A stretch of DNA of 64,000 bases, taken from assembly GCA_037200525.1 (NCBI GenBank), contig JBBCGG010000001.1, positions 2,708,501 through 2,772,500 of the forward strand, given 5' to 3'. Position numbers and translations under genes: made by a program. Within the stretch, counting starts at the first letter, position 1, and each line of letters starts with the position of its first letter. This DNA is from Methylocella sp. (GTDB lineage: Bacteria; Pseudomonadota; Alphaproteobacteria; Rhizobiales; Beijerinckiaceae). The notes below the pieces were generated by a model. That model saw only the letters and a program-made list of their open reading frames with translations, did not search any database and was not told the origin of the DNA. Positions 1 to 7,955 of the stretch are shown here, one piece after another.

Positions 1-43
1 CGTAGGCGGGGCGCTGGTTGCGACAAATCAGCGCGCGATGCCA

Positions 44-72
44 TTGACAAAAGAACTCGGCGCGCCAATAAT
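44..72 (+). promoter_or_regulatory. sigma70-type promoter of the gcv operon
   Basis: A consensus -35 hexamer TTGACA (44-49) is followed after exactly 17 bases by AATAAT (67-72), which matches the -10 consensus at 5 of 6 positions. Transcription would start near 79-80, about a dozen bases before the first glycine aptamer, so its placement fits a promoter driving the riboswitch-gcvT transcript. The hexamers and spacing are seen directly; promoter activity is inferred. Confidence 0.75.
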
Positions 73-90
73 TTAGGCGTCAAACAAGAT

Positions 91-306
91 CCCAGCGGAA
101 GAGTCCGCCTTGAGCCCTGCGCTCGAGTCGGCGCCGAAGGCGCAACCGCCCCGGAAACGCTCAGGCCCATGGACCGCTGGGAGATGACGCTCTGGAAAGC
201 GATTTGCCGCGCCTTGCGGTAAATCCACCGACGGAGGCAGCTTCGCGCCGAAGCAAGGTTCGCGCGAGGGAACACTCTCAGGTCACCGGACAGAGGGGGC
301 AAAGCG
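91..306 (+). promoter_or_regulatory. tandem glycine riboswitch (gcvT motif, two aptamers)
   Basis: Two copies of the glycine aptamer core lie in tandem. The first (about 91-180) has GCGGAAGAG, GCCGAAGGCGCAA, ACGCTCAGG and GGACCGCTGG. The second (about 181-306) has GCTCTGGAAAGC, CACCGACGGAGG, GCGCCGAAGCAA, ACTCTCAGG and GGACAGAGGGGGCAA. These are the conserved blocks and order of the tandem glycine riboswitch found upstream of glycine cleavage operons, where glycine binding normally turns expression on. It sits 60 bases before the gcvT start. The expression platform between about 306 and 367 shows no obvious terminator hairpin, so control may act on translation initiation; that part is inference. 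Confidence 0.93.
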
Positions 307-367
307 TTGCGTACGCAGCATTGGCTGGGTGCGCAGATCTTCTTTGCACCCGTCGACCGAGGATCCG

Positions 368-1507
368 ATGTCTGCCCATCAATCCGCCGCCGCGTCCGGT
401 TTAGCGCATACGCCGCTCCACGATCTGCATATCTCCCTCGAGGCCCGCATGACGGCCTTCGCTGGCTATGACATGCCGGCGCACTACCCGCCCGGCGTCA
501 TCCAGGAACATCTTCACACCCGCGTTCAAGCCGGGCTGTTCGACGTATCGCATATGGGGCAGGCGATTCTCTCCGGCTCGCACGCGGCGCAAAGCCTTGA
601 AACGCTTGTCCCCGGCGATATCGAAACGCTCGCCGCAGGGCGAATGCGCTACACGCAGCTGCTCGATGCGGATGGCCATATCCTCGATGATTTGATTGTT
701 ACGCGCCTTGATGACGAGGCAGGGCGGGAGCGTCTTTTCCTGGTCGTCAACGCCGCTGCGAGGACGGCGGATTTCGCTCTGATCGCCAAAGCTCTTCCCC
801 ATCTTGCCCTTACAAGTCTCGACGACAGCGCCCTGCTCGCCTTGCAGGGGCCGAAGGCGGCGGCGGTCTTGCGGCGGCTCGTTCCCGGCGTCGAAAGCAT
901 GTCCTTCATGACGTCGCGGCGCTTCGAGCGCCGCGGCTTATCCTTGCTGATATCGCGGTCCGGCTACACCGGCGAAGACGGGTTCGAGATTTCGCTGCCA
1001 GCCTCGGCGGCGACGGGTTTCGCCAAAGATCTGCTGGCTAACCCGGATGTGCGCCCAATAGGGCTCGGCGCCAGGGATTCGCTTCGACTTGAGGCCGGTC
1101 TCTGCCTTTACGGCCACGACATTGACGCGAGCGCCGATCCCGTCGAGGCGGGGCTGTCTTGGTCGATTTCCAGGCGCCGACGCGAACAAGGCGGATTCCC
1201 TGGCTTTGCGTCAATTGCGCGGGCTCTGGCTCATGGTCCCTCGCGCCGCCGCGTCGGGTTCCTGACGGAAGGCAAGATTCCGGCGCGCGAGGGAGCCGCG
1301 ATTCAAACGCCGGACGGGCGAGCCATTGGCCGCCTCACTTCGGGAGGTTTCGCGCCGAGTCTCGGGCGGCCGATCGGCATGGGCTATGTGGACGCCGCCT
1401 ATGCAAAAATTGGCGCGCCGGTCGAACTCATCGTGCGCGGAAAGCCGCTCGCGGCTAAAGTCGCAGCCATGCCTTTTATGGCGCATGCGTTTTATAGGGG
1501 AGCCTGA
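368..1507 (+). CDS. gcvT: aminomethyltransferase, T-protein of the glycine cleavage system
   Basis: The 379-residue product matches the T-protein, which takes the aminomethyl group from lipoylated H-protein and passes the methylene to tetrahydrofolate, releasing ammonia. Family landmarks are the N-terminal HTPLHDLH, GLFDVSHMGQ, the ALQGPKA segment, YTGEDGFEIS and the LRLEAGLCLYGHDID block. The ATG at 368 is chosen over an in-frame upstream start at 329 because the upstream residues are Arg/Ser-rich and unlike the family, and because it places the gene just after the riboswitch. The stop codon overlaps the gcvH start (TGATG), so translation is probably coupled. It is the first gene of gcvT-gcvH-gcvPA-gcvPB. 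Length is normal for the family. Confidence 0.95.
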   Translation: MSAHQSAAASGLAHTPLHDLHISLEARMTAFAGYDMPAHYPPGVIQEHLHTRVQAGLFDVSHMGQAILSGSHAAQSLETLVPGDIETLAAGRMRYTQLLDADGHILDDLIVTRLDDEAGRERLFLVVNAAARTADFALIAKALPHLALTSLDDSALLALQGPKAAAVLRRLVPGVESMSFMTSRRFERRGLSLLISRSGYTGEDGFEISLPASAATGFAKDLLANPDVRPIGLGARDSLRLEAGLCLYGHDIDASADPVEAGLSWSISRRRREQGGFPGFASIARALAHGPSRRRVGFLTEGKIPAREGAAIQTPDGRAIGRLTSGGFAPSLGRPIGMGYVDAAYAKIGAPVELIVRGKPLAAKVAAMPFMAHAFYRGA

Positions 1508-1881
1508 TGCCGACGTTCTACACTAAAGATCACGAATATATCCGCGTCGAAGGGGATGCGGGCGTCGTCGGCATTAGCGATTACGCGCAGTCGGAACTTG
1601 GCGATATCGTTTTCGTGGAGCTCCCTTTGATCGGCAAGAGTTTGACCAAGGGAAGCGAGGCCGCCGTCGTCGAAAGCGTCAAGGCGGCGAGCGGCGTCAG
1701 CGCACCGGCCTCAGGCGAAGTTGTCGAGATCAACCGTGCGCTGGAGGATGCGCCCGCCCTCGTCAACGAAGATTCGAGCGGAAAGGGCTGGTTCTTCAAA
1801 ATCATGCTCTCGGACCCCGCCGAACTCGAGGCCCTGATGGACGAGGCGGCCTACCAAAACTACCTCAAATCCATCGACTGA
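1507..1881 (+). CDS. gcvH: glycine cleavage system H protein (lipoyl carrier)
   Basis: The 124-residue protein is the lipoyl-carrying shuttle between the P, T and L proteins. The lipoylation site is visible as ESVKAASG with the acceptor lysine at residue 59, and YAQSELGDIVFVELP and EDAPALVNEDSSGKGWFFKI are standard H-protein blocks. Its ATG overlaps the gcvT stop by one base, and gcvPA begins 46 bases downstream. Length is typical and the frame is intact. Confidence 0.97.
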   Translation: MPTFYTKDHEYIRVEGDAGVVGISDYAQSELGDIVFVELPLIGKSLTKGSEAAVVESVKAASGVSAPASGEVVEINRALEDAPALVNEDSSGKGWFFKIMLSDPAELEALMDEAAYQNYLKSID

Positions 1882-1927
1882 ACGCCCTCTCGATCAAACG
1901 CGCGACCACCCAAGAGATTGGAACTCC

Positions 1928-3279
1928 ATGCGCTATCTTCCTTTGACCCCTGATGATCGCATAGACATGCTGGCGCGCATCGGCGTTGCCGATATTGACG
2001 AGTTGTTCGCCGCAATTCCCGCCGATAAGCGGCTCTCCACTGAGCTGGACCTGCCGCCGCGCAAGAGTGAAATGGAGGTGCAGCGGCTGCTTTCGGCGAT
2101 GGCGGCGAAGAATGTCGCGGCGGGGTCGGCGCCGTTTTTCGTCGGGGCAGGCGCCTTACAAGCATCACATTCCAGCCAGCGTCGATCATCTGATCCAGCG
2201 CTCCGAATTCATGACCAGCTACACGCCTTATCAGCCCGAGATTGCGCAGGGTACGCTGCAGGTGATTTTCGAGTTCCAGACTCAGGTTGCGGCGCTGACT
2301 GCGATGGATGTCTCCAACGCTTCGATGTATGACGGCTCGACTGCGACGATCGAGGCCGTTTTGATGGCCCATCGCATCGCCAAACGGCGCAAAGCCGTGC
2401 TCTCGGGAGGGCTGCATCCGCACTACGCCGATGTCGTCCGCACCGTCTCCCGCATGACGGGGGACAGCGTCGTCGCCGCCTCGCCCAATGTGTTTGCGCG
2501 CGACGAGGATCTCGGCGCGTTGATCGACGCGGAGACGTCCTGCGTTGTCGTGCGAAGCCCGGATTTCTTCGGCAATGTGCGGGATCTCTCGGCGCTGGCG
2601 GCAATCTGCGAGGCGAAGGGCGCGCTTCTGATCGCGGTCGTCACCGAGGCTGTCTCGCTCGGTCTCGTCAAACCGCCAGGGGACAATGGGCGCCGATATT
2701 GTGGTCGGAGAAGGCCAGTCGATCGGCAATGGCCTGAACTTCGGCGGCCCCTACGTCGGCCTCCTCGCGGCAAAGGCCAAATATCTGCGCCAGATCCCGG
2801 GGCGTCTCTGCGGCGAGACCATCGATGCGGAAGGGCGCCGCGGCTTCGTTCTGACGCTGTCGACGCGCGAACAACATATCAAGCGAGACAAGGCGACATC
2901 CAACATCTGCACCAACTCTGGTCTCTGCTGTCTCGCCTTCAGCATTCACCTCGCTCTGCTGGGCGAGGCCGGGCTGCGGCGGCTCGCGAGAGTCAATCAC
3001 GCCAATGCCGTCGATCTCGCCAATCGGCTCGGCGCAGTGAGCGGCGTTGAGGTTCTCAACCAGACCTTCTTCAATGAATTCACCATCCGCGTGCAGGGCG
3101 ATGGTGCACAGGTGATCGAGCATCTGGCCGAAAACGGAGTGCTCGGCGGCGTTCCTGTCTCGCGGCTGTTGCCCGGCCCGAGATTTGACGATCTCATTCT
3201 CGTCGCCTCGACCGAGATCAACACCGATGAGGACCGCGCGGCCTTCGCCGACGCGTTGCGGAGCGCGCTGTCATGCTGA
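1928..3279 (+). pseudogene. gcvPA: glycine dehydrogenase (decarboxylating) subunit 1, with two frameshifts
   Basis: This is the alpha half of the two-subunit, PLP-dependent P-protein that decarboxylates glycine. The coding signal runs in three successive frames. From ATG 1928 it reads [15 protein letters not shown] through FFVGAGA; it then continues in the next frame as [12 protein letters not shown] up to GLVKPPGD, and in a third frame from [11 protein letters not shown] to the stop at 3279. Removing one T at 2155-2156 and one A at 2685-2686 gives a continuous 449-residue protein, the usual GcvPA length, with every conserved block intact. The gene overlaps gcvPB by 7 bases (ATGCTGA). Two independent insertions in a gene whose partner genes are intact suggest sequence error more than decay, but real inactivation cannot be excluded here. 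Confidence 0.9.
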
Positions 3280-4883
3280 ACCGGCCGGAACACCCGACGC
3301 AAACAAACGATTCGGCGATCTTCGAGGCCAAGACCATCACATCCAATCGCGCTCTTGCGATGGAGGAGGGCTTGATCTTTGAGATCGGCCGCTTGGAGGT
3401 CAGCGGCGTCGATCTCGATGAGCCCACGCCTTTCAAATACAGGCTAGGCGGCCTTGAGCGCGCGGCGCCGATCGGCCTGCCGGGCTTGAGCGAGCCTGAG
3501 GCGATGCGCCATTACGTGCGTCTGTCGCAGAAGAATTATTCGATCGACGCGGGTCTCTATCCGCTTGGTTCCTGCACGATGAAACACAATCCGCGCCTCA
3601 ACGAAGCTATTGCGCGGCTGCCGGGCTTTGCCGACATCCATCCGCTGCAGCCGCAATCGACTGTTTCCGGCGCGCTGGAGTTGATGAACGAATTAGCCCG
3701 TTGGTTGATGACGATGACCGGCATGGCGGCGGTGGCCATGTCGCCCAAAGCCGGCGCGCATGGCGAGGCCTGCGGCATGATGGCGATCAAGGCCGCGATC
3801 GCCGCCAGGGGGGAGGGGGCGACGCGCAGGATCGTTCTCGCGCCGGAGTCGGCGCATGGCACCAATCCGGCGACCGCGACGCTTATTGGCTTTGAGGTCC
3901 GCACCATCCCCGCGCGCGGCGACGGGACTGTTGATCTGGCGGAGATCAAAAGCCGGTTGGGGCCGGATGTCGCCGCGATCATGCTGACCAATCCGAACAC
4001 ATGCGGCTTGTTCGAGACTGATGTGGTTGCAATCGCCGAGGCGATGCATGAGGCCGGAGCCTATTTCTATTGTGACGGCGCGAATTTCAACGCCCTTGTC
4101 GGCAAGGCGCGGCCGGGCGATCTCGGCGTCGACGCCATGCATATCAACCTGCACAAAACCTTCTCGACGCCGCATGGCGGCGGAGGGCCCGGCGCGGGAC
4201 CTGTGGTTTTGTCGGCGCGGCTCGCCGCTTTTGCCCCAGTGCCGTTTCTGCGAAGAGGCGAGCGCGGCCTGCGCCTTGTCGAGCAACAGTCGGAGGCGAC
4301 GCGATCATTCGGCCGCATCACCGCTTTCCATGGCCAGATGGGCATGTTTGCGCGGGCCTTGACCTATATGTTTTCGCACGGGGCCGATGGCTTGCGGCAG
4401 GCGTCGGAAGATGCGGTCCTGAGCGCGAATTACATTCGCGCCAGCCTCAAGGATCTGATGTCGCAGCCTTTCGGCGATAGGCCCTGCATGCATGAGGTTC
4501 TGTTCGACGACGCTTGGCTGAAGCCGACCGGCCTCACGACATTGGATTTCGCAAAGGCGATGATCGATGAAGGCTATCACCCGATGACGATTTATTTTCC
4601 GCTCGTCGCGCATGGAGCCATGCTGATCGAGCCGACAGAATCGGAATCAAAGGCTTCGCTCGATCTATTCATCGCAACATTGCGTGATTTGGCGATGGCG
4701 GCGCTTGCCGGCGAGGTGGAGCGGTTTATCGGCGCCCCATTTTACGCGCCGCGCCGACGTCTCGATGAAACCCGCGCGGCGCGAAGCCCAAGGCTTAAAT
4801 GGACGCGGCAGACCACGGAAAATTCTCTTGGCGATGGCTCCAATCAGCATCGCGAAGATAAAGTCGCGGAAAGCTCGGTTTGA
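3273..4883 (+). CDS. gcvPB: glycine dehydrogenase (decarboxylating) subunit 2
   Basis: The 536-residue beta half of the P-protein carries the PLP cofactor. The Schiff-base lysine lies in [16 protein letters not shown] at residue 295, and [25 protein letters not shown] and the HPMTIYFPL block are typical. The start overlaps the end of gcvPA. About 25 C-terminal residues after [14 protein letters not shown] look like a non-conserved extension compared with the usual 510-520 residues. It is the last gene of the gcv operon and converges on the atp operon, with a shared hairpin between them. Confidence 0.95.
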   Translation: MLNRPEHPTQTNDSAIFEAKTITSNRALAMEEGLIFEIGRLEVSGVDLDEPTPFKYRLGGLERAAPIGLPGLSEPEAMRHYVRLSQKNYSIDAGLYPLGSCTMKHNPRLNEAIARLPGFADIHPLQPQSTVSGALELMNELARWLMTMTGMAAVAMSPKAGAHGEACGMMAIKAAIAARGEGATRRIVLAPESAHGTNPATATLIGFEVRTIPARGDGTVDLAEIKSRLGPDVAAIMLTNPNTCGLFETDVVAIAEAMHEAGAYFYCDGANFNALVGKARPGDLGVDAMHINLHKTFSTPHGGGGPGAGPVVLSARLAAFAPVPFLRRGERGLRLVEQQSEATRSFGRITAFHGQMGMFARALTYMFSHGADGLRQASEDAVLSANYIRASLKDLMSQPFGDRPCMHEVLFDDAWLKPTGLTTLDFAKAMIDEGYHPMTIYFPLVAHGAMLIEPTESESKASLDLFIATLRDLAMAALAGEVERFIGAPFYAPRRRLDETRAARSPRLKWTRQTTENSLGDGSNQHREDKVAESSV

Positions 4884-4916
4884 ACGTCGTCTCGAAGACG
4901 AGCAAGGGCGCAAAAA

Positions 4917-4948
4917 AGCATGACCGTCCAAGATCAAACGGTCATGCT
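4917..4948 (-). terminator. rho-independent terminator of the atp operon
   Basis: A perfect 11-bp stem, AGCATGACCGT (4917-4927) against ACGGTCATGCT (4938-4948), encloses a 10-base loop. On the minus strand it is followed by a run of six T (AAAAAA at 4911-4916 on the plus strand). It lies 39 bases beyond the atpF stop, so it should end the minus-strand F0 transcript; it may also stop the gcv transcript from the other side. Confidence 0.85.
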
Positions 4949-4987
4949 TCGTATCTCTCCGAAATGACTGATTCTCGGGATGAAGGC

Positions 4988-5467
4988 CTAATGAAGCAGC
5001 GAATTCAGTTCGCTGATTCCCTTGGTGATGAGCTGGTCCCCAAAGGAGCCTTTCGCCTCGGCTTTTAATACCGTTGCAGCGACTTTGGTTGCGAGGTCCG
5101 CCGCGGCTGCGCGCACGTCGGCGGCCGCCTGAGCTTCGGCCGAAGCAATTTTTTCTTCGGCTTGTTTGGTCCGGCGCGTGACGAACTCGGCTATGCGCTC
5201 GCTGGCTTCCTTGGCGAGACGTTCGGCTTCAGCGTGGGCCTGCGCGACGACGGCGGCGGCTTCGGCTTCCGCCTCGGCGCGGCGCCGCTCAAAAGAGGCG
5301 AGGACCGCTTCGGCTTCGGCGCGAAGCTTCGAGGCCTCGGCGAGTTCCTCTTTGATTCTCTCACCGCGCTTGTCGAGCGCCGCATTGATCTTGCCGTCCA
5401 CGCCAAGATAGGCGAGCAGGCCGATAAAGATCACGAATGCAAAGGAGACGAAAAATTCTTCATTCAT
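4988..5467 (-). CDS. atpF: F0F1 ATP synthase subunit b
   Basis: The 159-residue peripheral stalk subunit has one N-terminal membrane segment (about residues 5-22) followed by a long Ala/Glu/Arg-rich coiled coil that reaches the F1 sector. It lies directly downstream of a second, longer b-type gene, matching the alphaproteobacterial arrangement in which a b/b' heterodimer replaces the b2 homodimer. It is the last gene of atpI-atpB-atpE-atpF'-atpF and is followed by a strong terminator. The F1 genes are not in this window, as expected for alphaproteobacteria, where F0 and F1 form separate operons. Confidence 0.93.
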   Translation of the reverse strand: MNEEFFVSFAFVIFIGLLAYLGVDGKINAALDKRGERIKEELAEASKLRAEAEAVLASFERRRAEAEAEAAAVVAQAHAEAERLAKEASERIAEFVTRRTKQAEEKIASAEAQAAADVRAAAADLATKVAATVLKAEAKGSFGDQLITKGISELNSLLH

Positions 5468-5481
5468 CGAACGTCTCCGGC

Positions 5482-6045
5482 TCAGGCTTTAACTTCGGCT
5501 GCCGCCGCGGCAATGGCTTTTGGATTGGCGGGTTGGCCGGTGATGCGCTCGACGATTGCCGCAGCCGCGTCGCTGGCGATCCCCGCGACATTCGTCATGG
5601 CTTTGGCCTTCGTGTCTGCGATCTGCGCCTCGGACGCCATCAGCTTCGCGTTAAGCTCGCTCTCAAGCGCGCGGCGCTTCGCGTCAGTGTCGGCATTGAT
5701 CTTTGCCTGCTTGTCCTGAGCTAGAGCTTGCGCCTTGGCCCTGGCGTCGGCGATTGTCTTCTCATGAGCGGCGGCGGTCTTTTCCGATTGTTCGCGAAAG
5801 GCGTGCGCCTCGTCGAGGTCCTTGCTGATCTTTTCCGCGCGGGCCTTGAGGATATTCTCAACGCGCGGCAACGCGACCTTGGACATCAGGAGATAAAGCA
5901 GTCCGAAGCTCAGGGCGAGCCAGATGAGCAGCGGTGCGAAATTTGCGGCTTCGAAGGGCGGAAACGCGCTCGGCCCGTGGTCGATGTCGGGGGGCGCCAA
6001 GGCGCCATCGACGTATATTTCCGACTTACTGGTGGCCATCGTCAA
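5482..6045 (-). CDS. atpG: F0F1 ATP synthase subunit b'
   Basis: The 187-residue protein is the b' peripheral stalk subunit. An N-terminal tail of about 35 residues precedes a membrane segment (PLLIWLALSFGLLYLLM) and the conserved VALPRVENILKAR, followed by a charged Ala-rich coiled coil. Position immediately after atpE and the longer N-terminus distinguish it from b. In related genomes it is named atpF', atpF2 or atpG. It is separated from atpE by a 58-base gap that contains a strong hairpin. Confidence 0.9.
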   Translation of the reverse strand: MTMATSKSEIYVDGALAPPDIDHGPSAFPPFEAANFAPLLIWLALSFGLLYLLMSKVALPRVENILKARAEKISKDLDEAHAFREQSEKTAAAHEKTIADARAKAQALAQDKQAKINADTDAKRRALESELNAKLMASEAQIADTKAKAMTNVAGIASDAAAAIVERITGQPANPKAIAAAAAEVKA

Positions 6046-6070
6046 TTCCCGGGCGTTTATGAACTGAAAA

Positions 6071-6098
6071 ATGCGCCCGGATATCGCACCGGGCGCAT
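6071..6098 (-). terminator. intra-operon hairpin after atpE (attenuator or 3' stabiliser)
   Basis: A perfect 10-bp stem, ATGCGCCCGG (6071-6080) with CCGGGCGCAT (6089-6098), has an 8-base loop. On the minus strand it is followed by four T. It sits between atpE and the b' gene. The structure is seen directly; a role in partial termination or in protecting the atpE message, which would favour the many c subunits needed per enzyme, is inference. Confidence 0.7.
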
Positions 6099-6103
6099 CT
6101 ACT

Positions 6104-6334
6104 TTACTTGATAACGAAGAGCAGAAGAATCGCTACGAGAAACGCGAAGATGCCCAAGCCTTCCGCAAGCGCCGCGCCGATGAAGGCGCGTCCGAATTGT
6201 GCGTCGGACGCCGTTGGATTGCGCAGGGCGCCGGAGAGGAAGTTGCCGAAAATCAAACCGACGCCGATAGCGGCGGCTCCCATTCCGATGGCGGCGAGAC
6301 CTGCGCCAATAAATCTAGCTGCAGCGGGATCCAT
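6104..6334 (-). CDS. atpE: F0F1 ATP synthase subunit c
   Basis: The 76-residue proteolipid forms the rotor ring. It has two membrane helices joined by the polar loop GALRNPTA, and the proton-carrying glutamate is E58 in [12 protein letters not shown]. Length and helical-hairpin layout are typical of alphaproteobacterial c subunits. It lies 55 bases downstream of atpB. Confidence 0.96.
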   Translation of the reverse strand: MDPAAARFIGAGLAAIGMGAAAIGVGLIFGNFLSGALRNPTASDAQFGRAFIGAALAEGLGIFAFLVAILLLFVIK

Positions 6335-6389
6335 TTTTTAAACTCCTGAGCTTGCGAAAGTGGGCACCGATCTGTTGTTCAATATTTAT

Positions 6390-7148
6390 TCAGTGGCCCG
6401 GATGAATTGCGTCGTTGAGATAGACGCAAGTGAGAATGGCGAAGACGTAGGCCTGAAGCACGGCCACAAACAACTCAAAGCCGGTCAGCAGGACAGTCGC
6501 CGCGAGAGGCACCGGCGCGATCAAGGCATAGGCTCCCGCGCCAAGCAGAGAGACGACGAAACCAGCCATCACCTTTAAGGTGATGTGACCGGCGAGTATG
6601 TTCGCGAACAAACGAACTGAAAGGCTGATCGGCCGCGACAGAAAGGAAATGACTTCGATCACCACCAGGAAGGGTAGCAGGGCCATCGAAACGCCTGATG
6701 GAACGAACAGCCCAAGGAAACGCGGTCCGTGCCGAATGACGCCATAGACGATGACCAAACCGATGATGAACGCGGCGAGCGCGAAGGTCACGATGATCTG
6801 GCTTGTCACCGAGAAGGTGTAGGGAATGAGTCCAATGACGTTCGAAAACAGGACGAACATGAAAAGCGTGAAGACGAAGGGAAAGAAACGCATCCCTTCT
6901 GATCCGGCCGACATGCGAACCGTGTTGGCCACGAACTCATAAGACATTTCGGCGGCCGATTGGAGCCTGCCGGGAACGATGGAGCGCGATGAGGTGCCAA
7001 GAATCATCAGCGCCGAAACAGCGAGAATGACGATCACCATGAAAAGCGCTGCATTGGTGAATGAGAAATCGATCCCAAACAAATGCAGGGGCACGATCCG
7101 CTCGACTTGGAACTGATGGATCGGATCCAATGCTTTTTCCACGCGCAA
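6390..7148 (-). CDS. atpB: F0F1 ATP synthase subunit a
   Basis: The 252-residue multi-spanning protein provides the proton half-channels next to the c ring. The conserved [21 protein letters not shown] block contains the essential arginine, and the C-terminal region has [23 protein letters not shown]. Length and hydrophobic profile fit. It follows atpI with a 145-base gap and precedes atpE. Confidence 0.96.
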   Translation of the reverse strand: MRVEKALDPIHQFQVERIVPLHLFGIDFSFTNAALFMVIVILAVSALMILGTSSRSIVPGRLQSAAEMSYEFVANTVRMSAGSEGMRFFPFVFTLFMFVLFSNVIGLIPYTFSVTSQIIVTFALAAFIIGLVIVYGVIRHGPRFLGLFVPSGVSMALLPFLVVIEVISFLSRPISLSVRLFANILAGHITLKVMAGFVVSLLGAGAYALIAPVPLAATVLLTGFELFVAVLQAYVFAILTCVYLNDAIHPGH

Positions 7149-7293
7149 ACCCCTCGACTGACCTGAACCTTAGGCCCCAATCCGCGATCAGCGCCTTGGG
7201 GCGTGACCGCCTCAAGATGAAGCGATCAGCCTTCCTTAATTGACTGCGTGGTCTTTTCCAAAAAGTCCGCAACTCTTCGGGAAAGACCATGCT

Positions 7294-7689
7294 TTAGCTG
7301 AGGCCGCCTTTCGAACCCGGGGTTTTGACGGCGATGCGATAAACATTCCAAAATCCCGCCGCCGTCCCCATCATGAGGAACACGAGAAGAAACAGCGGCG
7401 TCGTCCCCATCCACTTGTCGAACTGCCATCCGATGAGGGCGCCGACAACAACCGCCGCCACGAACTCGCTGAGCACGCGGAAGCCAAGGCTCATAGCGCT
7501 CCCAAGGGAGTTGGGCGAAAGATTTGAGGCCTGCTCGCCGCTTCCGGCGCTCTCGTCCTTGCGGGCGTCGAGCGCAGTCGAAAGCTTCTCGAGCCGGGCC
7601 CTCAAGCCCGCATCTTCACGCCGATCAGCCTCAATCCGGGCATCCTGGCGTTTCTGATCTTCGCTCCGCGGCTCGTCGCGCTCCGTCAC
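7294..7689 (-). CDS. atpI: AtpI family protein, ATP synthase assembly/ion homeostasis
   Basis: The 131-residue product has a charged N-terminal half (many Glu/Arg/Asp) and two hydrophobic segments, FVAAVVVGALIGWQFDKWM and PLFLLVFLMMGTAAGFWNVY, the typical two-helix AtpI core. The start chosen is GTG 7689, because GAGGGAG lies seven bases upstream; a longer frame reaching 7800 would add a non-conserved tail. Position at the head of the F0 operon fits. AtpI helps c-ring assembly in characterised species. Confidence 0.85.
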   Translation of the reverse strand: MTERDEPRSEDQKRQDARIEADRREDAGLRARLEKLSTALDARKDESAGSGEQASNLSPNSLGSAMSLGFRVLSEFVAAVVVGALIGWQFDKWMGTTPLFLLVFLMMGTAAGFWNVYRIAVKTPGSKGGLS

Positions 7690-7955
7690 TTGATCGCTCC
7701 CTCGTCCGACTTGCCTCGCACAAGTGCGTGAAGGCAATTTATAGGTCGCCCGGTCGCGGAAAGCGAGGAATGGCGGCCAATTTTGGGCGAGCGGCGACAA
7801 GAAATAAGGTCGTAGCGTGGCGAGCTTTGTAAGCCGGGCGCAACATATGGGCGCGCAAGGGGCCTGTCAAGACTTAGACTAGAACGCCTAAGTATATGAA
7901 CTGCCGACTTAAATTACGGCCGCGACAATCCGCGCGGAGTGTCGCGGCCCCGCGT

